Below, piece after piece: positions 49,790-60,080 of a stretch of 64,000 bases of DNA (the stretch's first letter is position 1; each line of letters opens with the position of its first letter). Made by a program: the position numbers and the translations under genes. This stretch comes from Methylolobus aquaticus (lineage in GTDB: Bacteria; Pseudomonadota; Gammaproteobacteria; Methylococcales; Methylococcaceae): assembly GCA_004168015.1 (NCBI GenBank), contig SEYW01000003.1, positions 186,001-250,000 of the forward strand. Reading direction: 5' to 3'. The notes under the pieces were generated by a model. It was not told where the DNA came from and did not search any database. It saw nothing but the letters and a program-made list of their open reading frames with translations.

Positions 49790-50938
49790 TCAGGCGGCAG
49801 CGGCGGGTTGAGCCGGCGTCAGCGCCGGTAGGATCCGGATGACGTGATCGATTTCCCGGGGTGTGGTGAACCGGCTGAGCGAAAAGCGGATCGTCGACAG
49901 CGCGTCCTGCGGTTTCAGTCCCATGGCCAACAGGACATGGGACGGCTCGGTGCCGGTCGCGCTGCAGGCGGCCCCCGCCGAGGCGTGGATTCCGGCGCGG
50001 TCGAGCTTGTCGAGCACGAATTCGGCTTCCGGGCCGCCCAGATTCAGGCTGGTCGTGCCGGCCAGACGAGTGGCCCCGGCGCCGTTGATGGAGGCGCCCG
50101 GCAACTGGGCCAGCAGCCCGCTCTCCAGACGTTCGCGCAGTGCGGCGACCTGCGCCGCGTAGCCGTCCAGACCGGTGGCCGCCAATTCGGCCGCGGTGCC
50201 CAGGGCCGCGATCGCGGGCACGTTCTCCGTGCTGCCGCGCCGGCCGCGCTCCTGATGTCCGAATAGCAGCGGCGGAATCTTGTGGCCTTTTCGCACGAAC
50301 AGCGCACCGATGCCCTTGGGGGCGTGCAGCTTGTGGCCCGACAGCGACAGGAAGTCGACGGGCAAGGCGCGCAGGTCGATCGGCGTCTTGCCGACGGCCT
50401 GTACCGCGTCGGTGTGGAACAGCACGCCTTTCGCGGCCGCCAGTGCCGCGGTTTCCGCGATCGGGAACACCACGCCGGTTTCGTTGTTGGCCCACATCAG
50501 CGTGACGAGGGCGGTGTCGGCCGTCATCGCCTGATCGACCGCGTCGAGGTCCAGTCGGCCTTCTCCGTCGACCGGCAGGTAAACGACTTCGACGCCTTCC
50601 TGTTCCAGATGCTTGAGCAGCAGCAGCGTGCTCGGATGCTCGACCTGGCTGGTGACGATGCGCCGTTTGTCGGGGCGTAGCGCCAGCGCACCAAGGATCG
50701 CCTGGTGCGTGGCTTCCGTGCCGCTGCCGGTGAACACGATCTCGGGCGGCGAGGCACCCAGCAGCGCCGCCAGTTGACCGCGCGCGCGGATGGTTTCGAC
50801 CTTGGCCGTTTCGCCCGACCCGTGCTTGCTGGACGGGTTGCCGTAGCAATCCCGGAGGCAGCGCAGCATGGTCTCGATGCATTCCGGGGCGACCGCGGTG
50901 GTCGCGTTGTTGTCGAGATAAATCAGCGGGTCGTTCAT
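49790..50938 (-). CDS. nifS: Cysteine desulfurase NifS
   Basis: A 382-residue PLP enzyme: YLDNNATTAVAPECIETM, QVEHPSTLLL, the PLP Lys in SLSGHKLHAPKG and the active-site Cys in GAACSATGTEPSHVL. It supplies sulfur for nitrogenase clusters. ATG 50938 overlaps the DUF3024 gene as ATGA. No nifU is in the window, so the sulfur acceptor may be the nif IscA or a remote NifU. Confidence 0.96.
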   Translation of the reverse strand: MNDPLIYLDNNATTAVAPECIETMLRCLRDCYGNPSSKHGSGETAKVETIRARGQLAALLGASPPEIVFTGSGTEATHQAILGALALRPDKRRIVTSQVEHPSTLLLLKHLEQEGVEVVYLPVDGEGRLDLDAVDQAMTADTALVTLMWANNETGVVFPIAETAALAAAKGVLFHTDAVQAVGKTPIDLRALPVDFLSLSGHKLHAPKGIGALFVRKGHKIPPLLFGHQERGRRGSTENVPAIAALGTAAELAATGLDGYAAQVAALRERLESGLLAQLPGASINGAGATRLAGTTSLNLGGPEAEFVLDKLDRAGIHASAGAACSATGTEPSHVLLAMGLKPQDALSTIRFSLSRFTTPREIDHVIRILPALTPAQPAAAA

Positions 50939-51294
50939 TGCCAGAAGCGCCGGTTCGGATCTTGGTTCAGCAGTTCGATGACCTGGGGCAGCGTTGCGTA
51001 TTCCCCGTGCATGATCCAGTGATCGATCTGGTGGTCCTTGTGGTACAGCCACCAGCAGCCGCGCTCCGCGCGGTATTCGATCCGGGCGATGTCGATCACG
51101 CCGCCATCGGGGTCGACATTCCTGGAGCAGCACGAACTCTGGATCAGATAGCCATTGACGTCCGGCTGCACTTCCGGCGTCACGTAGCGATAGCGCTTGC
51201 GGCTTTCGAGCGCGCGTTCGATGCGCCGGCGATCCACCTCGTTCGGGTGCCGTTGCAGGCTGGTCACTTTCGCCTTCGCCACGTTGGCATTCAT
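50935..51294 (-). CDS. DUF3024-like protein
   Basis: A 119-residue protein with RRRIERALESRKRYRYVTPEV at the N-terminus, a vicinal CC pair (IQSSCCSRNVDPDGG) and WWLYHKDHQIDHWIMHGEY, which resembles DUF3024. It overlaps nifS by four bases, indicating coupled translation. The Cys-Cys-Ser site could bind a metal or act with the desulfurase, which is an inference from linkage. Confidence 0.8.
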   Translation of the reverse strand: MNANVAKAKVTSLQRHPNEVDRRRIERALESRKRYRYVTPEVQPDVNGYLIQSSCCSRNVDPDGGVIDIARIEYRAERGCWWLYHKDHQIDHWIMHGEYATLPQVIELLNQDPNRRFWQ

Positions 51295-51385
51295 ACGCTC
51301 GATGTTCTCCGTCAGGGCCTTGGATTACCGGAGTCCCTGCGCTGCGCTCTTCGGAGTGGCCATTGCCGCGCCGCGGAACCTGGGT

Positions 51386-51655
51386 TCAAAGGATCCCGGC
51401 AATCGTCCCCGCCTGCTGTTCGGCGTGGATTTCCTCCTCGAAGCAGCCGATCACATAGCCGCCGGGGAATTCCACCAGGTAGATGGGCAGGTTGGCTTCC
51501 TCGTGATGCCCGACCTGCACGATCTCGCCCTCGGTGCCGGCTGCCACCAGCAGCGCATCCGGCGGGTGGTCCGGATAGCTGCCGTCGTTGAACAGATCAG
51601 ACTCGGCATAGACCTTCTGTCCCCATTGGTAAATCGCGGTGCGTGGTTCGATCAT
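51386..51655 (-). CDS. NifZ family protein, second copy
   Basis: An 89-residue protein with the NifZ fold: YQWGQKVYAESDLFNDGSYPD, GTEGEIVQVGHHEE and YLVEFPGGYVIGCFEEEI. It overlaps the upstream nifZ by four bases (ATGA). Tandem NifZ genes occur in several nif clusters. NifZ helps mature the second P-cluster of NifDK in Azotobacter; what the second copy does is unknown. Confidence 0.88.
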   Translation of the reverse strand: MIEPRTAIYQWGQKVYAESDLFNDGSYPDHPPDALLVAAGTEGEIVQVGHHEEANLPIYLVEFPGGYVIGCFEEEIHAEQQAGTIAGIL

Positions 51656-51969
51656 GCGTGCTGCTCCGTTCCGGCCACGGCTTTGGGCGGCGGCGGGTTG
51701 TCGAGCGACTCGATCTCGCGGCCCTTCATGCCGACGGCGTAGCCGTGGTCCGGGAAGTCCACGGCGTAGATGTAAAACTGCTGCAGAAAGGTGTTGATGC
51801 TCTTGATGTAGCCGACATCCCCTTTCTTGACGAGCACCTCGCCGATTTCCGCGCCGGTGAACGTGCCGTCATTGCGGATCACCTTTTTCGATTTCACCTT
51901 CTCGCCGAAGTTGAAGCGCGGTGGATCGTTCAACTCGTTGCTATCGCTGTCGCGACTGATATCACCCAT
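51652..51969 (-). CDS. nifZ: P-cluster maturation protein NifZ
   Basis: A 105-residue protein: FNFGEKVKSKKVIRNDGTFTGAEIGEVLVKKGDVGYIKSINTFLQQFYIY (seen in parts) and VGMKGREIESLD match NifZ of Azotobacter, though without its C-terminal extension. It acts in P-cluster assembly on NifDK. It sits ten bases after the LRV gene and is coupled to the second nifZ. Confidence 0.93.
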   Translation of the reverse strand: MGDISRDSDSNELNDPPRFNFGEKVKSKKVIRNDGTFTGAEIGEVLVKKGDVGYIKSINTFLQQFYIYAVDFPDHGYAVGMKGREIESLDNPPPPKAVAGTEQHA

Positions 51970-51979
51970 CGTTACATCC

Positions 51980-52777
51980 TCACCCTAGTTGGCAGGCCTT
52001 CGGTAATTCGGTTCGGTGCCAGTAATCGGCCAGACGCTGCTCCACCAGTTCCCGCACCTCGCGGTCCGGGTCGGCGCGCAGTGGTTCGAGTTCGGTCGGA
52101 TCGAGCCGACTGGCGACCTCGTAGCGCACCCGCCAGTCCGGATCCCGGATCATCAGTTTCAGTTGACCGGGGCTCATGCGGGAGACAGCGGCCAGACGGA
52201 CCACGAGGTCGGCGTCGCCCGCCATGGTCGGCAGCCATTCGGTGGCCACGCGCTCGGCCACGACCTTCCGCACCTGGGGATCCCGGTCGCGGACCATGCG
52301 CACCAGCAGCGCACAGGGCAGTCGCCGGGCCACGATCTGGCGCACGAAATAATCGGGATCGTCCATCAGCGTGACGAGGTCTTTGGGTTCCGCGCGTTCG
52401 GCCACCCGGACCCGGACCTCGCGGTGCGGGTCGCCGAGCAGACCCCGGAAGTGCCGGGAGTGCAGCGGCAGCCGCTGGGCGACGCTTTGCCGGACGGTCT
52501 CGTCCGGGTCGTCGATCAGGCGCGGGAGATAGAACAATTCGGCGTGCTTGGCCGCGACGGCACGCGTCTCGAAATAAGGATGCTCGAAATAGTCCTTCGC
52601 CAGATACGGGTTCCAGCGAAAGAAGCGGTCGATCCGGCGCGCGTAACGGTCATGTACGCAGGCATGGCCGAGCTGGCAGCGCGCATTGGACTTGCCGGAA
52701 CCGTGCTCACAGGCGGCACAGTCCAGCAGTTCGCCTTGCCAGTCGCGGGCTTCTTCGATTTCAGTCGTCGTCGCCAT
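51980..52777 (-). CDS. Leucine-rich repeat variant (LRV) 4Fe-4S protein
   Basis: A 265-residue protein. The N-terminus carries C-x2-C-x10-C-x5-C (CAAC ... RCQLGHAC) for a [4Fe-4S] cluster. About eight LRV repeats of 24 residues follow, e.g. LIDDPDETVRQSVAQRL and MDDPDYFVRQIVARRL. This is the Azotobacter nif LRV protein whose superhelical structure is known; its function is not. It overlaps the TPR-like gene by 17 bases. Confidence 0.95.
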   Translation of the reverse strand: MATTTEIEEARDWQGELLDCAACEHGSGKSNARCQLGHACVHDRYARRIDRFFRWNPYLAKDYFEHPYFETRAVAAKHAELFYLPRLIDDPDETVRQSVAQRLPLHSRHFRGLLGDPHREVRVRVAERAEPKDLVTLMDDPDYFVRQIVARRLPCALLVRMVRDRDPQVRKVVAERVATEWLPTMAGDADLVVRLAAVSRMSPGQLKLMIRDPDWRVRYEVASRLDPTELEPLRADPDREVRELVEQRLADYWHRTELPKACQLG

Positions 52778-53324
52778 CGATTTGCCTCTGCAATACCGTC
52801 AGCAGCACCTTGGCTCCCACCTTGTCGGTGGGGTCGAGCTCCAGCAGTTTCTCCGCCGCGACGCGTCCTTCCTCCAGCGCGCCGAGGCGCATCTGCAGGT
52901 AGGCATAACCCTTGAGCGTGAACAGAAAGAAGCGGGGCAGCAGGGCGCCGAAGTTGCTGAAATCCGCGTCCGTCGGTTTTGCCTCACGCCAGTCCGGTGC
53001 CATCCCGTTGTCGACCGCGGCCTTGGCGAGGCATTCGGTGCAGACCGCCAGCGCCTCCGGCAACCGGTTCTTGTAGAAGAAGTACCGGTAGCGACCGATG
53101 TAGACGGCCGCATGCCCCGGGGCAATGTCCCAGGCGGCTTGCAGATGCGCCTGGGCCGCCTCGTCGCAGTGATAGTTCTGCCCCGCCAGCCGCAAGTGCG
53201 CTTCGGCTTCCGGAGGCAGGCCGGCGCCAAGACATTCCGCGACACGCTCGTCTTCGGTCAGTTCATGGTCCGCCACCCAACGGGCCGGGCCCGGTTCCGT
53301 TACGCGGTTCCCACTGGCGACCAC
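52761..53324 (-). CDS. TPR-like nif accessory protein
   Basis: A 187-residue helical protein resembling tetratricopeptide repeats (AHLQAAWDIAPGHAAVYIGRYRYFFYKNRLPEAL; FTLKGYAYLQMRLGALEEGRVAAEKLLELDP, seen in parts). Start GTG 53324 lies eight bases after the iscA stop; the frame extends to 53399 inside iscA. TPRs bind proteins. It sits between iscA and the LRV gene and is coupled to both, so it likely serves nitrogenase assembly (inference). Confidence 0.8.
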   Translation of the reverse strand: MVASGNRVTEPGPARWVADHELTEDERVAECLGAGLPPEAEAHLRLAGQNYHCDEAAQAHLQAAWDIAPGHAAVYIGRYRYFFYKNRLPEALAVCTECLAKAAVDNGMAPDWREAKPTDADFSNFGALLPRFFLFTLKGYAYLQMRLGALEEGRVAAEKLLELDPTDKVGAKVLLTVLQRQIDGDDD

Positions 53325-53331
53325 GGCGGTG

Positions 53332-53715
53332 CTAGGCGCTTTTGACTGGAATGGCGCTGAGTGCGACCGAGACCTCACCCGGGGGGGTGGCCGGCGCACT
53401 GGTGCTGCAGGTGCCGCAGCCCGTCGCTTTGGGGTCCGTGAACACCAGTCCGCTCTGCAGCGGCGTGTCCTTGAAATCCATGATCACACCCTGCAGCAGC
53501 AAGCGGCTTTCTGCCGGCAGGAACAGCTTGACGCCCTGGATGACGACCACGGCGTCGCCGGCCAGGGGCGCGGCCTCGACGCTGAACTCGGACGCCAGCC
53601 CGGAGCAGCCGCCCGGGCTCACCGAGAGCCGAAAGCCGGCCTCGGGCCCGGCTCCGCCGAAGCGCACCATGCGCTGAATGAATTTCTCTGCACTGGGTGT
53701 AATCGTTAGATCCAT
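53332..53715 (-). CDS. Nif-type IscA/ErpA A-type carrier
   Basis: A 127-residue A-type carrier: ITPSAEKFIQRMV, the first ligand in SPGGCSG and the pair in GCGTC near residue 100. A C-terminal tail of about 20 residues extends beyond the usual GCG end. It matches the nif-linked IscA family found beside nifB/fdxN or nifU. It probably carries Fe-S clusters to nitrogenase proteins. Confidence 0.93.
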   Translation of the reverse strand: MDLTITPSAEKFIQRMVRFGGAGPEAGFRLSVSPGGCSGLASEFSVEAAPLAGDAVVVIQGVKLFLPAESRLLLQGVIMDFKDTPLQSGLVFTDPKATGCGTCSTSAPATPPGEVSVALSAIPVKSA

Positions 53716-53725
53716 GATGTTTTAC

Positions 53726-53950
53726 CTATGCCGCTTCGTAACGCGGGTAATCGTCGTCGATGATGCAGGTGAGATCGATCGGGCACACGGCGACGCATTG
53801 CGGCTCGTCGTAGTGGCCGAGGCACTCGGTACATTTCGCGGGTTCGATGATGAAGAGCCCGTTCTTGGTTTCCGAGATGGCTTGATTGGGGCATTCCGGC
53901 TCGCATGCGCAGCAGCCGGTACAGTTTTCCTCAACGATCTTGTAAGCCAT
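53726..53950 (-). CDS. fdxN: FdxN, 2[4Fe-4S] ferredoxin
   Basis: A 74-residue bacterial-type ferredoxin: [11 protein letters not shown] and [17 protein letters not shown] with the longer C-x8-C insertion typical of Alvin/FdxN ferredoxins. FdxN beside nifB donates electrons for NifB-co synthesis in Azotobacter and to nitrogenase in phototrophs. It lies 88 bases after nifB and ten bases before iscA. Confidence 0.95.
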   Translation of the reverse strand: MAYKIVEENCTGCCACEPECPNQAISETKNGLFIIEPAKCTECLGHYDEPQCVAVCPIDLTCIIDDDYPRYEAA

Positions 53951-54038
53951 GGTCAGCTCCTCAACGCGGTGGATCAGTCCCGGGCCGTCGTGGCCGGCCC
54001 GGGACGGGCGGGTACCAGATCAGCGGAAGCCGCTGCAC

Positions 54039-55607
54039 CTAGGCGGCGATCAGCGCCCCCTGGCGGATCTGCGCATCCCCGCGCTCCACGTGTTCGATCT
54101 CGCCAGCCGTCACCTTGTCCAGGTAGTCCTTGAAGTAGGCGATGGCCGATTGCTCGATGAACTCGTTGGCGTACTGGTCGACCGGGTCGATGCCAGCGGC
54201 CTTCAGATCGCCCTTAGGACAGCCGCCGATCTTCGCGACGAACACCGCGTGGCAGTCGTTGATGGCCCGGATCACGGTCTGCAGCGCGTCTTCCTCACCG
54301 TAGCCGCCCTGACAGTACAGGTCCACGCGGCGGTGTCCGACGAACTTCGCGCCGGTCGTGCTGAGCTCGTAGATCTGGAACTCGGTCGCGTGACCGAAGT
54401 GTTCGTTGACCTTGCCGCCACCCTTGGTCGCGACCGCGATCAGCATCTTGATGTCGGATTGCGCGCCGGCGAGGCTCTGCATTTCCTCTTTCTTGGCCGC
54501 GACGACCGCCTGCCGTTCCTGTTCCACCGCGGCCTGATAGGCCTTGCGGGTTTCGAGGTCGTAGGTGACTTCCATCGCCTCGATTTTCTCGGTCGTGAAC
54601 TCGGCGCTGCGATCTTCGCCCAGCAGACCGACCGCGTCGGCCCGGCACTGGCGGCAGTGCCGCATCATATTCATCTGGCCTTCTTCGCACTGATCCTGCA
54701 GGGCCTTCAGCTCCTGGGCCGTCGGGCCGCGCTGGCCGGTCAGGCCGAATACCGTGCCGTGCTCGGGCGCCGAGATCAGCGGCATGATGTTGTGCAGGAA
54801 GGCGCCGCGGAATTTCACCGCCCTGTTCACCTCGACCAGGTGCTGGTCGTTGATGCCGGGAATCATCACGGAGTTGATCTTCGACAGGATGCCGCGTGCG
54901 GTGAGCATCTCCAGTCCCTGCAGCTGTCGGTCGGTCAGGATCTTCGCGGCCTCGACGCCCGTGTAGCGCTTCTTGTTGTAGTAGATCCACGGATAGATCT
55001 TGGCGCCGATCTCGGGATCGATCATGTTGATCGTGATCGTCACATGGTCGATGTTGTACTGCGACAGACGATCGACGTGATCGGGCAGCGACAGCCCGTT
55101 GGTGGATACGCAGAGCTTGATGTCGGGCGCGGTCTTCGCGATCAGTTCGAAGGTCTTGAACGTCTTTTCCGGGTTCGCCAGCGGATCGCCGGGGCCGGCG
55201 ATGCCCAGCACGGTCATCTGCGGGATCGTCGAGGCGACCGCCAGCACTTTCTTGGCTGCCTGTTCCGGGGTCAGCTTCTCGCTGACGACGCCCGGCCGAC
55301 TCTCGTTGGCGCAGTCGTACTTGCGATTACAGTAGTTGCACTGGATATTGCAGGCGGGCGCGACGGCGACGTGCATCCGCGCATAATGGTGATGCGCTTC
55401 TTCGCTGTAGCAGGGGTGGTTCTTGACCTTGTCCCAGATTTCCGCCGGCAGGTCGTTTTCGCCCGCGCTGGACCCGCAACTCGCCTTGCCCGAACCGCCG
55501 GAGGTTCCGCAGCCCTTGTGCTCGGCAACCTTCTGCATGATCTCGTCCGGTACGACCGTGCCGACGCCGCCGGCGGCCGCTGCGGCTTCGTTGTGAACTG
55601 CTTGCAT
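54039..55607 (-). CDS. nifB: FeMo-cofactor precursor synthase NifB
   Basis: A 522-residue radical SAM enzyme with a C-terminal NifX domain. The SAM motif is CNIQCNYC near residue 86, followed by [13 protein letters not shown] second Cys set (HCRQC) lies near residue 315. The NifX part ([28 protein letters not shown]) starts near 395. It fuses two [4Fe-4S] clusters into NifB-co with an interstitial carbon. It heads the leftward operon behind a sigma-54 promoter with two NifA sites. Confidence 0.97.
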   Translation of the reverse strand: MQAVHNEAAAAAGGVGTVVPDEIMQKVAEHKGCGTSGGSGKASCGSSAGENDLPAEIWDKVKNHPCYSEEAHHHYARMHVAVAPACNIQCNYCNRKYDCANESRPGVVSEKLTPEQAAKKVLAVASTIPQMTVLGIAGPGDPLANPEKTFKTFELIAKTAPDIKLCVSTNGLSLPDHVDRLSQYNIDHVTITINMIDPEIGAKIYPWIYYNKKRYTGVEAAKILTDRQLQGLEMLTARGILSKINSVMIPGINDQHLVEVNRAVKFRGAFLHNIMPLISAPEHGTVFGLTGQRGPTAQELKALQDQCEEGQMNMMRHCRQCRADAVGLLGEDRSAEFTTEKIEAMEVTYDLETRKAYQAAVEQERQAVVAAKKEEMQSLAGAQSDIKMLIAVATKGGGKVNEHFGHATEFQIYELSTTGAKFVGHRRVDLYCQGGYGEEDALQTVIRAINDCHAVFVAKIGGCPKGDLKAAGIDPVDQYANEFIEQSAIAYFKDYLDKVTAGEIEHVERGDAQIRQGALIAA

Positions 55608-55731
55608 CGTTTACTCCCAGGTTCGTTGGTTCGGCATGGGCCTGCGCACTGCCGTTTACCGGTCTCGCAGGCTGCCCTTCAGACGGGCGATCTGCAGCCG
55701 GTGGGCGTAGCACTTGTGTCAGGCTGATCGA

Positions 55732-55747
55732 AGCAAACGGCGTACCA
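55732..55747 (-). promoter_or_regulatory. Sigma-54 promoter of nifB
   Basis: On the minus strand TGGTACGCCGTTTGCT fits TGGYACG-N4-TTGCW exactly. The start should lie near 55720, giving a leader of about 110 bases. Confidence 0.9.
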
Positions 55748-55803
55748 TTAAAAAGTTGCCAAGAAAAACAGTCAGATAAGCTCCGGTTGGGTGGGTCTGG
55801 CGC

Positions 55804-55819
55804 TGTTCGGAGGGGAACA
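55804..55819. promoter_or_regulatory. NifA site 1 of nifB
   Basis: TGTTCGGAGGGGAACA matches TGT-N10-ACA, about 57 bases upstream of the nifB minus-24 box. Confidence 0.75.
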
Positions 55820-55843
55820 AAACCTTTGTGCTTTGTCGGACTT

Positions 55844-55859
55844 TGTCGGAAAGACGACA
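55844..55859. promoter_or_regulatory. NifA site 2 of nifB
   Basis: TGTCGGAAAGACGACA matches TGT-N10-ACA with TGTC/GACA arms. It lies 40 bases (about four helical turns) beyond site 1, on the same DNA face. Confidence 0.78.
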
Positions 55860-56025
55860 GGGGCGGGAGGCGGATCGCTGGCAGGGTCTCGGTATGCGGC
55901 ACTGGCGGAAAGATCCGCGCCGGCGGCGAGTCGAATCCTCACCTACCGGCGTATCTCAAGGACGCGTTGGGGAAGGGCCCGTGTCCGGACCGCACGCGAT
56001 GGATAGGTTGTTCGCAGCGACGTAG

Positions 56026-56051
56026 GTCCGATTAGCGCAGCGTAATCGGAC
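56026..56051. repeat. REP palindrome, left of the RAYT remnant
   Basis: GTCCGATTA and TAATCGGAC form a perfect nine-base stem around GCGCAGCG, preceded by GTAG. It is the mirror copy of the element at 56634. Confidence 0.9.
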
Positions 56052-56058
56052 GCATGAA

Positions 56059-56587
56059 TCATTTATCGCCGGGCACAACGCCGGACGCATCCCCGCACCC
56101 ATTGGCAGGATAGGTGCCCCGCGTACCATAAAGGTGAAGGGTGGAGTACGCCCAATCCGACATACGCGTTACCAGACCACGTTTTCGCGGATTCACGTGG
56201 ACATAATCCACGTGCCTCTGAAATGAGGCTTCATCGCGGATCAGGTGTTTCCAGTAACGCCAACGCCGATTGCCTCGCGTCCCGGGCGCTTTGGCTGCAT
56301 CGGGAAGTCCTTCGGTCTTGGGCAATGCAACGTAGAAGCCCTTCGATCAGACGCCAATAAGTGCTGAAGTCCGGGTCGTCCGGCGGCAGCGTGCAGACAC
56401 AATGCAGATGATCGGGCAATACAACCCAGGCGTTGATGTGGAAAGGGTAGCGCACGAAAACGCGCCGAACGGTTTCTCGCAAACGATCGATTTCGCGCAA
56501 CAGCCAATCGTTTCGATGCCGCTCCAGTAGGTTCACCTTGAATGACCAGGTTCCTCCGGGGATGAGCGCGCGTCGATAGTTGGCCAT
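56059..56587 (-). pseudogene. REP-associated tyrosine transposase (RAYT), frameshifted
   Basis: The first part (from ATG 56587) reads ANYRRALIPGGTWSFKVNLLERH and NAWVVLPDHLHCVCTLPP, with the HxH motif of Y1 transposases. Near 56345 the homology leaves this frame and continues in another: LPKTEGLPD..., WKHLIRDEASFQRHVDYVHVNPRKRG, with the catalytic Tyr region, to a stop at 56059. A single-base change therefore breaks the gene. The REP palindromes on both sides are its expected substrates. Confidence 0.88.
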
Positions 56588-56633
56588 GGCTTGGCTCTTC
56601 CTTGATGCCGCGCTTACCGCACTGGCAACACGC

Positions 56634-56659
56634 GTCCGATTACGCTGCGCTAATCGGAC
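56634..56659. repeat. REP palindrome, right of the RAYT remnant
   Basis: GTCCGATTA, loop CGCTGCGC, TAATCGGAC, followed by CTAC. It is the inverted counterpart of the element at 56026, so the pair brackets the transposase remnant. Confidence 0.9.
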
Positions 56660-56736
56660 CTACGCGGGCTTGCCGTCGCCATTAGTCGCTAAACGCACAC
56701 GTTGTTCACGCGTCATGAATCAGTGGGCCAAGGCAG

Positions 56737-58368
<1,632 letters not shown>

Positions 58369-58472
58369 AGGTAACTCCGCAAAGTGGGTGGCAGCAGGGG
58401 CACGAGTGGGTGCCGATCCGGGAGCAGCCGTTCCCTCTTGGTGCTGTTGACGTTCGTCTGTAGAAGATATCA

Positions 58473-58488
58473 AGCAACTCGGGTGCCA
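58473..58488 (-). promoter_or_regulatory. Sigma-54 promoter of nifA
   Basis: On the minus strand TGGCACCCGAGTTGCT has TGGCAC and TTGCT with GG-N10-GC spacing. It implies that NifA can raise its own expression. I found no perfect TGT-N10-ACA in the 100 bases upstream. A GC-rich palindrome (GGCCGGC/GCCGGCC, 58547-58565) lies between it and cysE. Confidence 0.82.
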
Positions 58489-58607
58489 GGATTTGGCGCT
58501 CCGCTGCGGTGCGATGGGGATGTGAGGCGTGGCGGTCTGTGATACCCGGCCGGCGCGATGCCGGCCTGGGACCCCGCGGGATGCCCCGGATGTAGTGTCC
58601 GGTGAGC

Positions 58608-59465
58608 CTATTGGAATCCGGGTTTGGATTGCCTGTGCGGGGTGGCGCAGGCGCAGGTGTCGACGGCTTCCAGTTTCGGGATCGGGGCCCCGGCATCCCG
58701 GATGTCGGTGGGCTGGGCCGCTTCCAGGCGGCCCTCGAGCACCGCGATCCGGTCCAGTAGTTCTGCCAGCGTCTGGTTGATCACATCGGGGATCCGGTTG
58801 TGGTCCAGATGGACCCCGCTCGGGTTCATCGCGACGCCTTCCCGGGATTGCACCACGCGCCCCGGAATGCCAACGACGGTCTTGTTGGCTGGCACGCTTT
58901 TGACGACCACCGAGTTGGCGCCGACACGGACATTGTCCCCGAGCGCAATCGGGCCCAGGATTTTCGCGCCGGCGCCGACCAGCACACCATTGCCGAGCCG
59001 GGGGTGGCGCCGGCCCTTGCTCCAGCTGGTGCCGCCCAGCGTCACGCCATGGTAGAGCGTCACGTCGTCGCCGATGACCGCCGTTTCCCCAATCACCACG
59101 CCCGCACCATGATCGATGAAGAAGCGGCGCCCGATCCGCGCACCCGGATGGATGTCGACATTGGTGCAGCAGCGTGAAAAAAAGGCCAGCCAGCGCGCGG
59201 CATAGCGGAAGCCGCGACGCCAAAGCCGATGATTCAGACGGTGCAGCAGGATGGCATGGACCCCGGGATAGGTCGTCACGACTTCGAAGCGGTTCCGCGC
59301 GGCCGGATCGCGCTCGAAGACGCAGGTGACGTCTTCGGCCCACTGTGCGAAAAGCTTTAGCGGTGGCGCCAGCGGCGTTGCCGCAGCGGTCCACCGGGGC
59401 GCTGTGATGCCGGGTTGGGTCGGAGTCTTGCGTTGCATGGTCTGCGGTGGCATCCGGTTGGTCAT
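58608..59465 (-). CDS. cysE: Serine O-acetyltransferase (CysE/NifP)
   Basis: A 285-residue acetyltransferase with left-handed beta-helix repeats from about residue 130 ([41 protein letters not shown], seen in parts). The catalytic His is in [12 protein letters not shown] 59465 is preferred to 59498 by spacing to GGAG. A nif-linked copy (NifP) raises cysteine supply for cluster sulfur. It lies upstream of nifA in the same direction, with its own sigma-54 promoter. Confidence 0.94.
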   Translation of the reverse strand: MTNRMPPQTMQRKTPTQPGITAPRWTAAATPLAPPLKLFAQWAEDVTCVFERDPAARNRFEVVTTYPGVHAILLHRLNHRLWRRGFRYAARWLAFFSRCCTNVDIHPGARIGRRFFIDHGAGVVIGETAVIGDDVTLYHGVTLGGTSWSKGRRHPRLGNGVLVGAGAKILGPIALGDNVRVGANSVVVKSVPANKTVVGIPGRVVQSREGVAMNPSGVHLDHNRIPDVINQTLAELLDRIAVLEGRLEAAQPTDIRDAGAPIPKLEAVDTCACATPHRQSKPGFQ

Positions 59466-59661
59466 GGTTCGGTGTCTCCGACGGGTTGCTCGCTGCATTC
59501 GTGCGGTTCGGCGCAGGGTCGTGCCGGAATGCCGATTCGCTGCATCTCACCGAAACGGTGCGAGGGCCCAATCGTCTCGCCGAAAATGACCGATGGCGCT
59601 TGTGCCACCAGTCCGCTCGTGCTCGCCGTCGATCGGGCAACGGGTGTTACCTGTCGGAGCA

Positions 59662-59677
59662 AGCAAGATGTCCGCCA
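59662..59677 (-). promoter_or_regulatory. Sigma-54 promoter of cysE
   Basis: On the minus strand TGGCGGACATCTTGCT has GG-N10-GC spacing and a perfect TTGCT. The start would be near 59650, about 185 bases before cysE. Confidence 0.72.
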
Positions 59678-59744
59678 TCCCCGTTGTGTGTTACAGGTGT
59701 CTGATTATCATGATGTTGTACCGGCCGTGCGATCGTTTCGTCCC

Positions 59745-59760
59745 TGTCGCAAAGCTGACA
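59745..59760. promoter_or_regulatory. NifA site, cysE side
   Basis: TGTCGCAAAGCTGACA matches TGT-N10-ACA with TGTC/GACA arms, about 68 bases from the cysE promoter and 138 from the rightward one. Confidence 0.78.
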
Positions 59761-59806
59761 AAGCGGGCCTTGCCACACCGACGAAAGTCCGGGACTTGGA
59801 GCTTTT

Positions 59807-59822
59807 TGTCAGGGTTGCGACA
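59807..59822. promoter_or_regulatory. NifA site, Fe-S oxidoreductase side
   Basis: TGTCAGGGTTGCGACA matches TGT-N10-ACA, about 76 bases upstream of the rightward sigma-54 promoter and 62 bases from the other NifA site. Confidence 0.78.
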
Positions 59823-59897
59823 GGGCGGGGGCTTTCCGTTGCTCGGGTCGTGCGACGAGTTGCCAGCAAATTCCGTGGCTTAGGAAGGACCGTTTCC

Positions 59898-59913
59898 TGG
59901 CACCCGATTTGCT
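59898..59913 (+). promoter_or_regulatory. Sigma-54 promoter of the Fe-S oxidoreductase
   Basis: TGGCACCCGATTTGCT has TGGCAC, TTGCT and GG-N10-GC spacing. Transcription should begin near 59925, about 155 bases before ATG 60081. Confidence 0.88.
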
Positions 59914-60080
59914 GCACCAAGAATCGGATCTGAGCTGCAGCCACGCTGACCCGATCCCGGCTCGTCCCGGCGGGAGGCGTTGCCGGGATACCGGCGCATC
60001 GGTTGCGGCAGCGATCGCGTCACCAAGCCGCGCGACCGGCCCCAGTCGCCTCTCGATCCAGACCGTGGACGCAGGAATTG

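Larger units (their letters stand above)
59466..60080. other. Divergent NifA-controlled region between cysE and the Fe-S oxidoreductase
   Basis: This 615-base interval has no credible gene. It contains a sigma-54 promoter facing each way and two NifA sites between them, listed separately. Both leaders are about 170-190 bases. A non-consensus TGTGTGTTACA tract lies at 59685. Confidence 0.8.
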
